A stretch of 64,000 nucleotides of DNA from Streptomyces sp. LUP30 (GTDB lineage: Bacteria; Actinomycetota; Actinomycetes; Streptomycetales; Streptomycetaceae), in the NCBI RefSeq assembly GCF_001746365.1, contig NZ_MJAJ01000010.1, positions 102,474 to 166,473 of the forward strand, written 5' to 3'. Of this stretch, positions 13,969-21,831 are shown one piece after another; the first letter of the stretch is position 1, and every line of letters starts with the position of its first letter. The position numbers and the translations under genes were made by a program. The notes beneath the pieces were generated by a model, which did no database searches, was not told where the DNA came from, and saw nothing but the letters and a program-made list of their open reading frames with translations.

Positions 13969-16437
13969 TCAGGAGCGCGCGAGCCGCGCCGCGAGATAGG
14001 GCGCTGTGGCGCTGCGGCGAGCCCTCGCCACCTTGGCCGGCGGACCCGCCACGACCACCCGCCCGCCTGCGTCGCCGCCGCCCGGCCCGAGGTCGATGAC
14101 CCAGTCGGCGGTGGCGATCGTGTCCAGGTCGTGCTCGACGAGGACGACCGTGTTGCCGGCGTCGACGAGCCGGTGCAGCTGTCGCAGCAGCAGCGCGATG
14201 TCCGAGGGGTGCAGCCCCGCCGTCGGCTCGTCGAGCAGGTAGAGCGCGTGCCCGCGGCGGGCTCGCTGCATCTCGGTGGCCAGTTTGATGCGTTGCGCCT
14301 CACCGCCGCTGAGTTCCGTCGCGGGCTGGCCCAGCCGCAGGTACCCCAGTCCCACCTCGCGCAACGTCTCCAGGCTGCGGGAGGCGGCCGGGACGGCGGA
14401 CAGGAACTCGGCGGCGGTGTCGACGGACAGCGCCAGCACGTCCGCGATGTTCTTGCCGCGGTAGGTGACTTCCAGCGTCTCGGCGTTGTACCGGGCGCCC
14501 TCGCAGGCCGGGCACGGCGCGTAGGTGCCGGGCAGGAACAGCAGTTCCACCGCGACGAATCCTTCGCCCTGGCAGGTCTCGCACCGCCCCTCGGGCACGT
14601 TGAAGGAGAACCGGCCGGCCGAGTAGCCACGCGCCCTGGCCTCGTCCGTCGCCGCGTACAGCTTGCGCACCGCGTCGAACATCCCCGTGTACGTGGCCAG
14701 GTTGGACCGGGGAGTCCGGCCGATGGGCCGTTGGTCGACCCGGACCAGCCGGTCGAACGACTCGATCCCCGACGCGTCCTGGACGTCGACCTCCAGCTGC
14801 GCCTCGTCGGGCTCCTCGGGTACGAGTCCGAGGTGGCCGCGGACGACCTCGGCGAGCACCTGCGTCACCAGCGTCGACTTTCCGGAACCGGACACGCCCG
14901 TCACCGCCGTCAGTACGCAGAGCGGTACGTCGACGGACACGTCGTGCAGATTGTGGCGGGAGACGCCACGCAGGCGCAGCCAGCCGTGCGCTGTGCGCGG
15001 GCGGTGATCGAGCGGCCGGGCGCGCCCGAACAGATACCGGCTCGTGGCCGACTCCCCCGCCCGCTCAAGACCGGCGACCGGGCCGCTGTACAGCACGCGT
15101 CCGCCGCCCTCGCCCGCGCCGGGGCCGATGTCGACCACCCAGTCCGCCCGGCGTACGACGTCCATGTCGTGCTCCACGACGAACAGCGAGTTGCCGGCCG
15201 CCTTGAGACGGTCCAGCACGTCCAGCAGCGGTTCCGCGTCGGCCGGGTGCAGGCCCGCGGAGGGCTCGTCGAGGACGTAGACGACGCCGAACAGCCCCGA
15301 GCGCAGCTGGGTGGCGATCCGCAGGCGCTGCGCCTCGCCGGGCGACAGGGTCGTCGAGCGGCGCCCGAGGCTGAGATATCCGAGACCGAGGTCGAGCAGT
15401 ACCTCGACGCGCGCGACCAGATCGCCGCAGATCCGGACAGCGACCTCGGTCGTCTCCCCGGAGCGGGCGGTCGACGTGGTGGCGTCGGCCTCGGACCGGC
15501 CCGCGACGGGCCGCAGCAACGCCACGACCTCGGCGAGCGGCATCGCGTTGATCTCGGCGATGGAACGTCCGGCGAAGGTCACGGCGAGCGCCTCGGGTCG
15601 CAGTCCGCTGCCGTGACACTCCGGGCAGGGCACACTCCTGACGAACCGGAGCGCCCGTTCGCGCATCTTCTCGCTCTTGGAGTCGGCGAGGACGTGCATG
15701 ACGTGTTTGCGGGCGCTCCAGAACTTGCCCTGGTAGCCGTAGTCGACGCGGTCCTCCTCCGGCTCGATGTACACGGAGGGCTGCTCGTCCGTGTACAGCA
15801 GCCAGTCCCGGTCCTTCTTCCTGAGCCTGCGCCACGGTCGGTCGATGTCGATCCCCAGGCCGCTCACGACGCTGCGCAGGTTGGCGCCCTGCCAGGCGCC
15901 TGGCCAGGCGGCGATCGCTCCCTCGCGGATGCTCAGCGAGGGGTCCGGGACGAGCAGGTCCTCGGCGACGTCGTGCACGACGCCCAGTCCGTGGCACTCC
16001 GGGCAGGCGCCGGCCGCGGTGTTGGGTGAGAACGACTCGGCCTCCAGCCGTGTGGCCCCGGGCGGATAGGTGCCGGCGCGGGAGTACAGCATGCGCAGCA
16101 GATTGGACAGCGTGGTGAGGGTGCCGACCGTCGAGCGCGAGCTGGGCGACCCGCGTCGCTGCTGCAGGGACACGGCCGGTGGCAGTCCGGTGATTTCCTG
16201 CACGTGCGGTGCGCCGACCTGCTGCAACAGCCTTCGGGCGTACGGTGCGACGGACTCGAAGTAGCGCCGCTGGGCCTCCGCGTAGAGCGTGCCGAACGCG
16301 AGCGAGGACTTGCCCGAACCGGAGACGCCGGTGAAGGCGACCATCGCGTCCCGCGGAACGTCGACATCGATGTTCCGCAGGTTGTTCTCACCGGCGCCCC
16401 GGACATGCACGAAGGCGTCGGTCGCGTCCTTCTTCAC
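13969..16437 (-). CDS. UvrA-like ABC ATPase (UvrA2 class)
   Basis: An 822-residue soluble protein with two ABC ATPase modules. The first has Walker A GVSGSGKSSLAFGT (residues about 37-50) and signature LSPGEAQRLRI; the second has GVSGSGKSTLVTQ and LSGGEAQRIKLATEM. Zinc-ribbon pairs CPECHGLG, CPECHGSG and CETCQGEG...CPACEG are present. It is shorter than house-keeping UvrA (about 950-1000 residues) and appears to lack much of the UvrB-binding insertion, fitting the UvrA2/DrrC-like branch linked to DNA-damage tolerance or drug resistance rather than standard excision. Start GTG 16437 has AGGAAGG unusually close. The 270 nt on its 5' side hold nothing recognisable. Confidence 0.88.
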   Translation of the reverse strand: MKKDATDAFVHVRGAGENNLRNIDVDVPRDAMVAFTGVSGSGKSSLAFGTLYAEAQRRYFESVAPYARRLLQQVGAPHVQEITGLPPAVSLQQRRGSPSSRSTVGTLTTLSNLLRMLYSRAGTYPPGATRLEAESFSPNTAAGACPECHGLGVVHDVAEDLLVPDPSLSIREGAIAAWPGAWQGANLRSVVSGLGIDIDRPWRRLRKKDRDWLLYTDEQPSVYIEPEEDRVDYGYQGKFWSARKHVMHVLADSKSEKMRERALRFVRSVPCPECHGSGLRPEALAVTFAGRSIAEINAMPLAEVVALLRPVAGRSEADATTSTARSGETTEVAVRICGDLVARVEVLLDLGLGYLSLGRRSTTLSPGEAQRLRIATQLRSGLFGVVYVLDEPSAGLHPADAEPLLDVLDRLKAAGNSLFVVEHDMDVVRRADWVVDIGPGAGEGGGRVLYSGPVAGLERAGESATSRYLFGRARPLDHRPRTAHGWLRLRGVSRHNLHDVSVDVPLCVLTAVTGVSGSGKSTLVTQVLAEVVRGHLGLVPEEPDEAQLEVDVQDASGIESFDRLVRVDQRPIGRTPRSNLATYTGMFDAVRKLYAATDEARARGYSAGRFSFNVPEGRCETCQGEGFVAVELLFLPGTYAPCPACEGARYNAETLEVTYRGKNIADVLALSVDTAAEFLSAVPAASRSLETLREVGLGYLRLGQPATELSGGEAQRIKLATEMQRARRGHALYLLDEPTAGLHPSDIALLLRQLHRLVDAGNTVVLVEHDLDTIATADWVIDLGPGGGDAGGRVVVAGPPAKVARARRSATAPYLAARLARS

Positions 16438-16707
16438 CCTTCCTGATTACCTGATGCCGCCGGAAACCGCGCGACAGGCGTCGTCACCGAGCATGCTCAG
16501 ACGAGCGGGACGACGCCTCGGCGTTCGAGCACCTGGACCGGGTGCCAGGGGGGCTCCTTCGAGGGGCGGGCGAGACCTCGGATGCGGCGCCTGGCAGGAG
16601 GCGTACGACCGGGCGGGACAGGAACCGGTCCGCCCCAGGGGTCCGACGTCGCAGGATGGCTTCGTCGCCTCACAGGTCGTCGCCGGGCGGCGGCCGACCC
16701 GGCACTC

Positions 16708-17720
16708 TCACTCGCTGTCGGGCTCCATCGACACCACGACCTTGCCGGCCTTGGTGCGGCCCTGCTCGACGTACGCCATCGCCTCCAGCGTCCGGTCGAA
16801 CGGGAAGGTCCGGTCGATGACCGGGCGGAGCTTCCCACTGTCGTAGAGAGCGGCGAGCGTGCGCAGTTGTGAGCCGTTGGCCTGCATGAACAAGAACCGG
16901 TAGCGGACGCCCAGCGACTTGGCCTGCTTGCGGACCTTGCGACTGAGGATGTTCATGATCAAGCCCATGAACGAGGGGGCGCCGAGCTGCTCGGCGAACC
17001 CGGCGTCCGGCGGACCGACGACACTGACGGCCAGGCCGCCGGGCTTCAGCACGGTCAACGACTTCTCCAGGTTCGCTCCGCCCACGGAGTCCAGCACCAG
17101 GTCGTAGCCGGACAGCACCTTCGAGAAGTCCTCCCTGGTGTAGTCGACGACCACGTCGGCGCCGAGGTCCCTCACCAACTTCTCGGAATCCGTGCCGGCG
17201 GTCGTCGCCACGGTGGCGCCGAGGTGCTTGGCGAGTTGGATGGCCGTGGATCCGAGGCCGCCGGCACCGGCGTGGATGAGCACTTTCTGGCCCGGCTTCA
17301 CCGCGGCGCGGTCGACGAGAACCTGCCAGGCGGCCAGGGCCACCAGCGGCACCGCGGCCGCCTCCTGAAGGGTGAGCGAGGCCGGTTTGGGCGCGACGTC
17401 GCCCTGGTCGATCGCGATGAACTCCGCGAAGCCTCCGATCCGCAGGTCGCGCGGACGGGCGTAGACCTCGTCGCCGACCTCGAAGCCGCGGACGGCGGAG
17501 CCGACCCGTGTCACGACCCCGCCACGTCGTGGCCGAGCACGAACGGAGCCTTGTACTTCAGGAGCTGCTTGAACTCCCCGTTGCGGACCATCTTGTCCAG
17601 CGGGTTGACACTGGTGGCGCTCACTTTGACCAGCACGTCACGGTCCCCGACGGTGGGCTCGGGCACCTCTGCGGCGCGTGCGCCGTCCTTGCCGTACTTC
17701 TCGACGACGAATGCCTTCAT
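16708..17720 (-). pseudogene. zinc-type alcohol dehydrogenase/quinone oxidoreductase, frameshifted
   Basis: Two adjacent frames together encode one medium-chain NADP-dependent quinone oxidoreductase. The first (start ATG 17720) gives MKAFVVEKYGKDGARAAEVP up to FVLGHDVAGS and then a TGA; the second resumes with TRVGSAVRGFEVGDEVYARP and carries the nucleotide-binding IHAGAGGLGSTAIQLAKHLG to the normal C-terminus. The junction lies in a GGGG run near 17505-17512, where one extra G would restore the expected ...AGVVTRVGS. Either a real single-base deletion or a sequencing error explains this. The second frame could start at GTG 17514, overlapping the stop as GTGA, but would lack the substrate-domain N-terminus. 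Confidence 0.75.
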
Positions 17721-17733
17721 GTCAGTCAGCTTT

Positions 17734-17922
17734 CTACGTGATCTTCTTCGGGCTCGGTCCCCTTCGGACACTCGCCCCGCGCCCAGGGATGAAGGAGTGC
17801 TGCCCTTCAGGCATGGCGTGGACTTCGGAGGTGACCTTGAAGTCCGCGAGTCGGTGGCCGAGGGCGGCACCGTCGTCGGCGAGGACCTCCGCGCACTCGT
17901 GCGTCTGCCGGCTGACTGCCAT
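17734..17922 (-). pseudogene. C-terminal stub of an alpha/beta hydrolase with a functional-looking start
   Basis: A 62-codon ORF starts at ATG 17922 with a strong AAGGAG 8 nt upstream and ends 13 nt before the oxidoreductase ATG. Its middle, LADDGAALGHRLADFKVTSE and VHAMPEGQHSFIPGRG, matches the last 50 residues of esterase/lipase alpha/beta hydrolases, including the region around the catalytic histidine (GQHSF). The nucleophile and rest of the fold are absent. It is most easily explained as a deletion remnant fused to a working ribosome binding site; translation may simply serve as a leader for the downstream oxidoreductase. Confidence 0.5.
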
Positions 17923-18030
17923 GGTGACGCTCCTTGCGAGGGGTCCGCGCCCGTGTTCGGTGCGCGGCGAGGTCGGCGTGTCGGTGATGACGCTACGGGC
18001 TGAGTATGGAAAAGTAAACTCAGGTGCGGT

Positions 18031-18036
18031 TAGTAT
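18031..18036 (+). promoter_or_regulatory. -10 hexamer of a probable leaderless transcript for the HxlR gene
   Basis: TAGTAT lies exactly 6 nt before the ATG, so transcription would start at or next to the start codon. The divergent esterase-stub/oxidoreductase unit begins on the other side, and the intervening AT-rich ggaaaagtaaactc is a candidate HxlR operator. Confidence 0.5.
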
Positions 18037-18042
18037 CACCCC

Positions 18043-18552
18043 ATGGACGCATTGAGCGAAGCACCGGCAGACACCGGCTCGGACCCCCGACTCGACCGGG
18101 ACACGTCGAACTGCTCGATCGCCCGGACCCTGGAGATCGTGGGCGAGAAGTGGACGATCCTGATCCTGCGCGAGGTCTGGTACGGCTCGTCCCGCTTCAG
18201 TGACTTCGAACGCGTCCTGGGCTGTCCCCGCAACCTCCTCGCCACCCGGCTTCGCATGCTCGTGGAGGAAGGGATCCTGGCCACCGAGACCTACAAGGAA
18301 CCCGGTTCGCGCAGCCGGCCCAAATACGTGATCACACCCAAGGGCATGGACCTGGTGCCCGCCGTGATGGGGCTCCTGCAGTGGGGCGACCGCTACCGCG
18401 CAGACCCGGAAGGACCGGCCATGCTGACCCGACACCGCGGATGCGGCGCCCACGTCCACGCCCAGATCCGCTGCTCGGAAGGCCACCCCGTCCCGGCCGA
18501 CGACCTCGAAAGCGTCCCCGGCCCCGGGTTCCGCATGAAACAGGCGCAGTGA
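18043..18552 (+). CDS. HxlR-family transcriptional regulator
   Basis: A 169-residue winged-helix regulator. The HxlR domain covers residues about 20-115: NCSIARTLEIVGEKWTILIL, REVWYGSSRFSDFERVLGCP, RNLLATRLRMLVEEGIL and YVITPKGMDLVPAVMGLLQW. A C-terminal HRGCGAHVHAQIRCSEGHPV contributes extra cysteines and histidines, as in several actinobacterial members where they may sense redox or metal. It is divergent from the frameshifted quinone oxidoreductase, the usual target arrangement for redox-responsive HxlR proteins, and probably represses it. Confidence 0.9.
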   Translation: MDALSEAPADTGSDPRLDRDTSNCSIARTLEIVGEKWTILILREVWYGSSRFSDFERVLGCPRNLLATRLRMLVEEGILATETYKEPGSRSRPKYVITPKGMDLVPAVMGLLQWGDRYRADPEGPAMLTRHRGCGAHVHAQIRCSEGHPVPADDLESVPGPGFRMKQAQ

Positions 18553-18801
18553 GATCTTTTCCATGCGCCGGCGGCGCGGACAGGACCGCGTCCCGAGGGC
18601 TGTGCGCGGCGAGGTCCCCGGTGGACCAGGGGAAGGCCTGGCATCCCGCCCCGGCCGCCTCGCGCACCGTGTGAGCGTGAGGAACGGGCAGAGCACCCGG
18701 GCCGTGCAGACACCGCGGCCCAGGTGTGCGCCGCCCCCTGCATGCTGATCATGTGGGTGGCGCGGCCCGTGACAGCCCTCCCGTGCGGGACGGCCGTGTC
18801 G

Positions 18802-19863
18802 CTATCGCGCCGCCGTCTCGTCGTCGATGTCACGGACCAGCTGGATGGCCCGGCCCAGCGTGGTGACCCGGTCATCGAGGGTCTCTCCGGCGGGATAGAA
18901 GCGGACGGTGTCGACGCCGGCATCGCGCCACACGCGCAACCGCTCGCGCACCATGTCCTCGGTTCCGATGAGTGTGGTCGCCAGCACCATCTCGTCGGTG
19001 ACCAGACCGGCCGCGCCGTCCCGGTCCCCGGCCTGCCAGCGGGTCCGAATCCCGGCCGCAACGTCGGCCCAACCCTGGCGGCTGTAGGCGCTGTTGTAGT
19101 AGTTCGTGGTCGCGGAGCCCATGCCGCCCAGGCTGAAGGCCAGCTCCTTCTTGCGTCCGGCCACCATCGCACGCAGCTCGTCCTCGTCATCGACGAAGGC
19201 GACCTCGGCGCCCTGGCAGATGTCGAGGTCGGCACGCTTGCGACCGGCCGCGGCAAGCCCCGCGTCCAGGTGATCGAAGTACGCCTCCTTGGCGCCCTCG
19301 GGCACGAAACTGGTGCCCAGCCAGCCGTCGGCGATCTCCCCGGTCAACTGGAGCATCTTCGGCGAGAGGGTCGCCAGGTAGACGGGGATGTCGTGCTCGG
19401 CACGCATCGACAGGCGCATCGGCTTCGCCTCGCCGGGCAGCGGGATCTGGAACTCCCGGCCCAGGTGGGAGACCTTCTCCCCCGAGGCGGCCTGTCGCAC
19501 GATCTCGACGGTCTCGCGCATGCGGGACAGCGGACGGGCGAACGGCACGCCGTGCAGTCCTTCGATCACCTGCGGCCCGGAGGGGCCGAGCCCGAGGAGA
19601 AAACGCCCCTGGGAGATCTGCGACAGCGTGATCGCCGCACGGGCGATGGCCATGGGCGTGCGGGTGCCCAGCTGGATGATTCCTGAGCCGAGCAGCATGC
19701 GCTCGGTCGTCGCAGCGAGGTAGCCCAGCGGTGACGGCGCCTCGGAGCCCCAGGCCTCCGCGACCCAGCAGATGTCCAGACCGACCTTCTCCGCCTCCTT
19801 GACGTAGTCGACGATCTCCCGCCAGTCGCCCCCGGAAGCCTCGATCGTGGTGGACGTACGCAT
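18802..19863 (-). CDS. LLM-class F420-dependent oxidoreductase
   Basis: A 353-residue luciferase-like protein whose N-terminus (WREIVDYVKEAEKVGLDICW, then VAEAWGSEAPSPLGYLA) and LLGSGIIQLGTRTP, FLLGLGPSGPQVIEGLHG and IADGWLGTSFVPE segments fit the F420-dependent branch rather than the FMNH2 sulfonate group. Expected to transfer hydride to or from an unknown substrate with coenzyme F420. Its ATG overlaps the stop of the SRPBCC gene (ATGA), so they form a coupled pair under the promoter near 20480. Convergent with the HxlR gene to its left. Confidence 0.85.
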   Translation of the reverse strand: MRTSTTIEASGGDWREIVDYVKEAEKVGLDICWVAEAWGSEAPSPLGYLAATTERMLLGSGIIQLGTRTPMAIARAAITLSQISQGRFLLGLGPSGPQVIEGLHGVPFARPLSRMRETVEIVRQAASGEKVSHLGREFQIPLPGEAKPMRLSMRAEHDIPVYLATLSPKMLQLTGEIADGWLGTSFVPEGAKEAYFDHLDAGLAAAGRKRADLDICQGAEVAFVDDEDELRAMVAGRKKELAFSLGGMGSATTNYYNSAYSRQGWADVAAGIRTRWQAGDRDGAAGLVTDEMVLATTLIGTEDMVRERLRVWRDAGVDTVRFYPAGETLDDRVTTLGRAIQLVRDIDDETAAR

Positions 19864-20396
19864 CAGAGGCTCGCCTTTCCCGACGTCGGAGCACTCTCGG
19901 CCAGCTTCTTGATCGATCCGAGAGTGGCGGCCATGCCGGCCTCGAACTCCCGCATCCGTACGAAGACGATCTTCTGTTCCTTCTCCGGCATGCGATCAAT
20001 GGCGAAGGAGAGGCCGGAACGGGCCGGCCCCATCTGCATCCATTCACCCAGCGACGTGCCGCCGTCCTTCGGCTCCAGGGTGAACCGCCAGATCGCGGTG
20101 GGATGTTGAGGATCCTCGACCGCCCAGGTCAGCACCCTCGGCGGGTCGTACTCGACGATGTGGGAGGTGGTCTCCCACTCCCCCAACGCGTCGTGCTTGC
20201 TGCGGCCGACGAACCGGGCGCCGAGAGCAGGGCCGCTCCGGCCGTCCAGCCATTCCACCGACTGCAGCTCGGCGCTCAACCGCGGCATCAGTTCGATGTC
20301 GGCCACCAGCGTCCACACCCGGGCCGGCGGAGCGGCAATCCAGGTGCTGACCTCGACCGTCGGCTTGTCCGCGTAGCGCGCACCCGTCCACTCCAT
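19863..20396 (-). CDS. SRPBCC (polyketide-cyclase/dehydrase-like) protein
   Basis: A 177-residue START-like fold protein: VEVSTWIAAPPARVWTLVAD opens the domain, followed by SVEWLDG, GARFVGRSKHD, SHIVEYDPPRVLTWAVED and the long C-terminal helix FVRMREFEAGMAATLGSIKK. These proteins bind hydrophobic ligands in a helix-grip cavity. ATG 20396 was chosen over the upstream GTG because GGAGG lies 9 nt before it. It is the first gene of a two-gene unit with the F420-type oxidoreductase, suggesting ligand binding or modification of the same small molecule. Confidence 0.85.
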   Translation of the reverse strand: MEWTGARYADKPTVEVSTWIAAPPARVWTLVADIELMPRLSAELQSVEWLDGRSGPALGARFVGRSKHDALGEWETTSHIVEYDPPRVLTWAVEDPQHPTAIWRFTLEPKDGGTSLGEWMQMGPARSGLSFAIDRMPEKEQKIVFVRMREFEAGMAATLGSIKKLAESAPTSGKASL

Positions 20397-20450
20397 ACCC
20401 AGACGCCTCCCGTACACAGCGAGTCCCCTTCAGCATGAGGGGCCTGACCA

Positions 20451-20481
20451 GTAAAGTTGCGTAGATAGACTCACTTGTCAA
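20451..20481 (-). promoter_or_regulatory. promoter and possible HxlR operator of the SRPBCC-oxidoreductase pair
   Basis: On the minus strand TTGACA (20481-20476) and AACTTT (20458-20453) are 17 bp apart. The same segment holds an interrupted inverted repeat, AGTAAAGT then ACTCACT 11 nt later on the plus strand, overlapping the promoter, a natural site for the HxlR protein encoded directly upstream. Confidence 0.5.
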
Positions 20482-20510
20482 GGACAGGCGGGGCCACCAC
20501 GACCGTTGGG

Positions 20511-21008
20511 TCAGCCGGCGAACCGTTCTTGTACGTCCGGCCGTTCGGCCAGATGCGGCGGATAGCCCGGCCCCATCCGGGAACTGGTGTTGTCCGCGGT
20601 CATCGGCTCTCCGCAGGCCGCGCACACCACCTCGGCATGACTCTCCTGCCCGCACACGTCGTGGTGCACGACCACCGGCGGTCCCGCCTCACCGGCCAGC
20701 CAGCGGTCCCCCCACCGGTTCATCACCAGCAGAACGCCGTAGAAGTCGCGCCCCTTCTCGGTGAGCACGTAGTCGTGACGAACCGGCTCCGTCTGGTAGA
20801 GCCGCTTCTCCAGCAGCCCCTCGTCCACCAGCCGCCGCAACCGGTCCGTCAGGGTGTTTCGGGCGATCCCGAGCGACTGCTGGAACGCGTCGAAGCGCCG
20901 GATTCCGTAGAACGCCTCACGCAGCACCAACGGCGTCCACCAGTCCCCGAGCAGGTCCATGGTCCGCGCGATCGAACAGGGCCACTGCGCAAAGGATGTC
21001 CGCCTCAT
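20511..21008 (-). CDS. HxlR-family transcriptional regulator
   Basis: A 165-residue winged-helix regulator: WPCSIARTMDLLGDWWTPLV, LREAFYGIRRFDAFQQSLGI, ARNTLTDRLRRLVDEGLLEK and YVLTEKGRDFYGVLLVMNRW. The C-terminal third contains CGQ and CAACGEP cysteines that may form a small metal or redox site. The start was set at ATG 21008 (MRRTSFAQW), the first position matching the family; an ATG 12 nt earlier is possible. It lies upstream of, and on the same strand as, the SRPBCC/LLM pair, so it likely controls that promoter. Confidence 0.88.
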   Translation of the reverse strand: MRRTSFAQWPCSIARTMDLLGDWWTPLVLREAFYGIRRFDAFQQSLGIARNTLTDRLRRLVDEGLLEKRLYQTEPVRHDYVLTEKGRDFYGVLLVMNRWGDRWLAGEAGPPVVVHHDVCGQESHAEVVCAACGEPMTADNTSSRMGPGYPPHLAERPDVQERFAG

Positions 21009-21160
21009 GACTGCCAGCATACGTTCGTCCGGTCGTGAGACCCAGCAGGTGAGACACCGGGCGAACGCCCTGCCGGGTTCCCCGAACCCATGGTCGGCAA
21101 CGACGCCCGGCAGCCTGCCGAGCGCCGGCAAGCAGGGAAGTGCCGCACAGAGGCGCTCGG

Positions 21161-21730
21161 TCAGCGCATGCCTGCCGCGTCGAGCAGGGTGGTCACCATG
21201 GGCGTGATGAGTCCCGTCAGTCTGTCGACTCCGATTCCCGCGCGGGCGCTGGCCCCGTCGAACACCAGACTGAGCTGACGGGCCAGCAGATCGGGATCGC
21301 CCGCACCGCCCTGCTCGGCCTCGGAGCGGAAGAAGGCGGTCAGGTTCGCCTTGACCTGCCGGGCCACCCGGCTCGCGGGATGGCTCTGCTCCTTGAGTTC
21401 GATCTGCACGGCCAGATAGCGGCAGCCCCGGAACTCGGCCGCGCCCGCCTGTGATTCCATCTGCTCGAAGACGTGCAGGATCCGCTCGCGGGGCGAACGG
21501 ACATCGTCCGCCGCGGGAAGAAGCGTCGCCACGTAGGCGGAGGCGCGCTCCCTCAGGCTTGCCGCCAACAGTTCGTCCTTGCTCTCGAACAGCTGGTACA
21601 TGGAGCGCTTAGACACCCCCGCCGCCTTGCACAGCGCGTCGACGCCGATGCCGACACCGTCTCGGTAAGTGAGCGCGGCCGCCGCCTCCAGCAGCCGCTC
21701 TCGAGGACTTGGCTTCGCGTCGGTGGTCAT
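21161..21730 (-). CDS. TetR-family repressor
   Basis: A 189-residue one-component repressor. The N-terminal helix-turn-helix is RERLLEAAAALTYRDGVGIG, followed by VDALCKAAGVSKRSMYQLFE and SKDELLAASL (residues about 10-58); the rest is the helical ligand-binding and dimer domain. The start is leaderless by appearance: TAATCT lies 6 nt before ATG 21730. One copy of the palindrome AAACCGATCGGTTT sits 33 nt upstream, and paired copies sit at the efflux and SDR promoters, so this protein almost certainly autoregulates and represses all three units. Confidence 0.92.
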   Translation of the reverse strand: MTTDAKPSPRERLLEAAAALTYRDGVGIGVDALCKAAGVSKRSMYQLFESKDELLAASLRERASAYVATLLPAADDVRSPRERILHVFEQMESQAGAAEFRGCRYLAVQIELKEQSHPASRVARQVKANLTAFFRSEAEQGGAGDPDLLARQLSLVFDGASARAGIGVDRLTGLITPMVTTLLDAAGMR

Positions 21731-21761
21731 ATGGCGAGATTAACTCGAATCCACCCCATTG

Positions 21762-21777
21762 AAAACCGATCGGTTTA
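21762..21777. promoter_or_regulatory. TetR operator, copy 1 (tetR promoter)
   Basis: Perfect 14-bp palindrome AAACCGATCGGTTT located just upstream of the tetR -10 region. The same sequence recurs four times at the two other promoters of the locus. Confidence 0.8.
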
Positions 21778-21831
21778 CAACGCTTGCCGAGGGTGTTCCC
21801 ACCCGCCGCCCCACCCACCGTGGATCCAGGT

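Noticed and set aside
18802..19863. The F420-type LLM gene as part of the sulfur-oxygenase set
   Set aside because: It belongs to a different LLM branch, is 6 kb away, coupled to an SRPBCC gene under its own promoter and lacks any SAM-IV or leader element.
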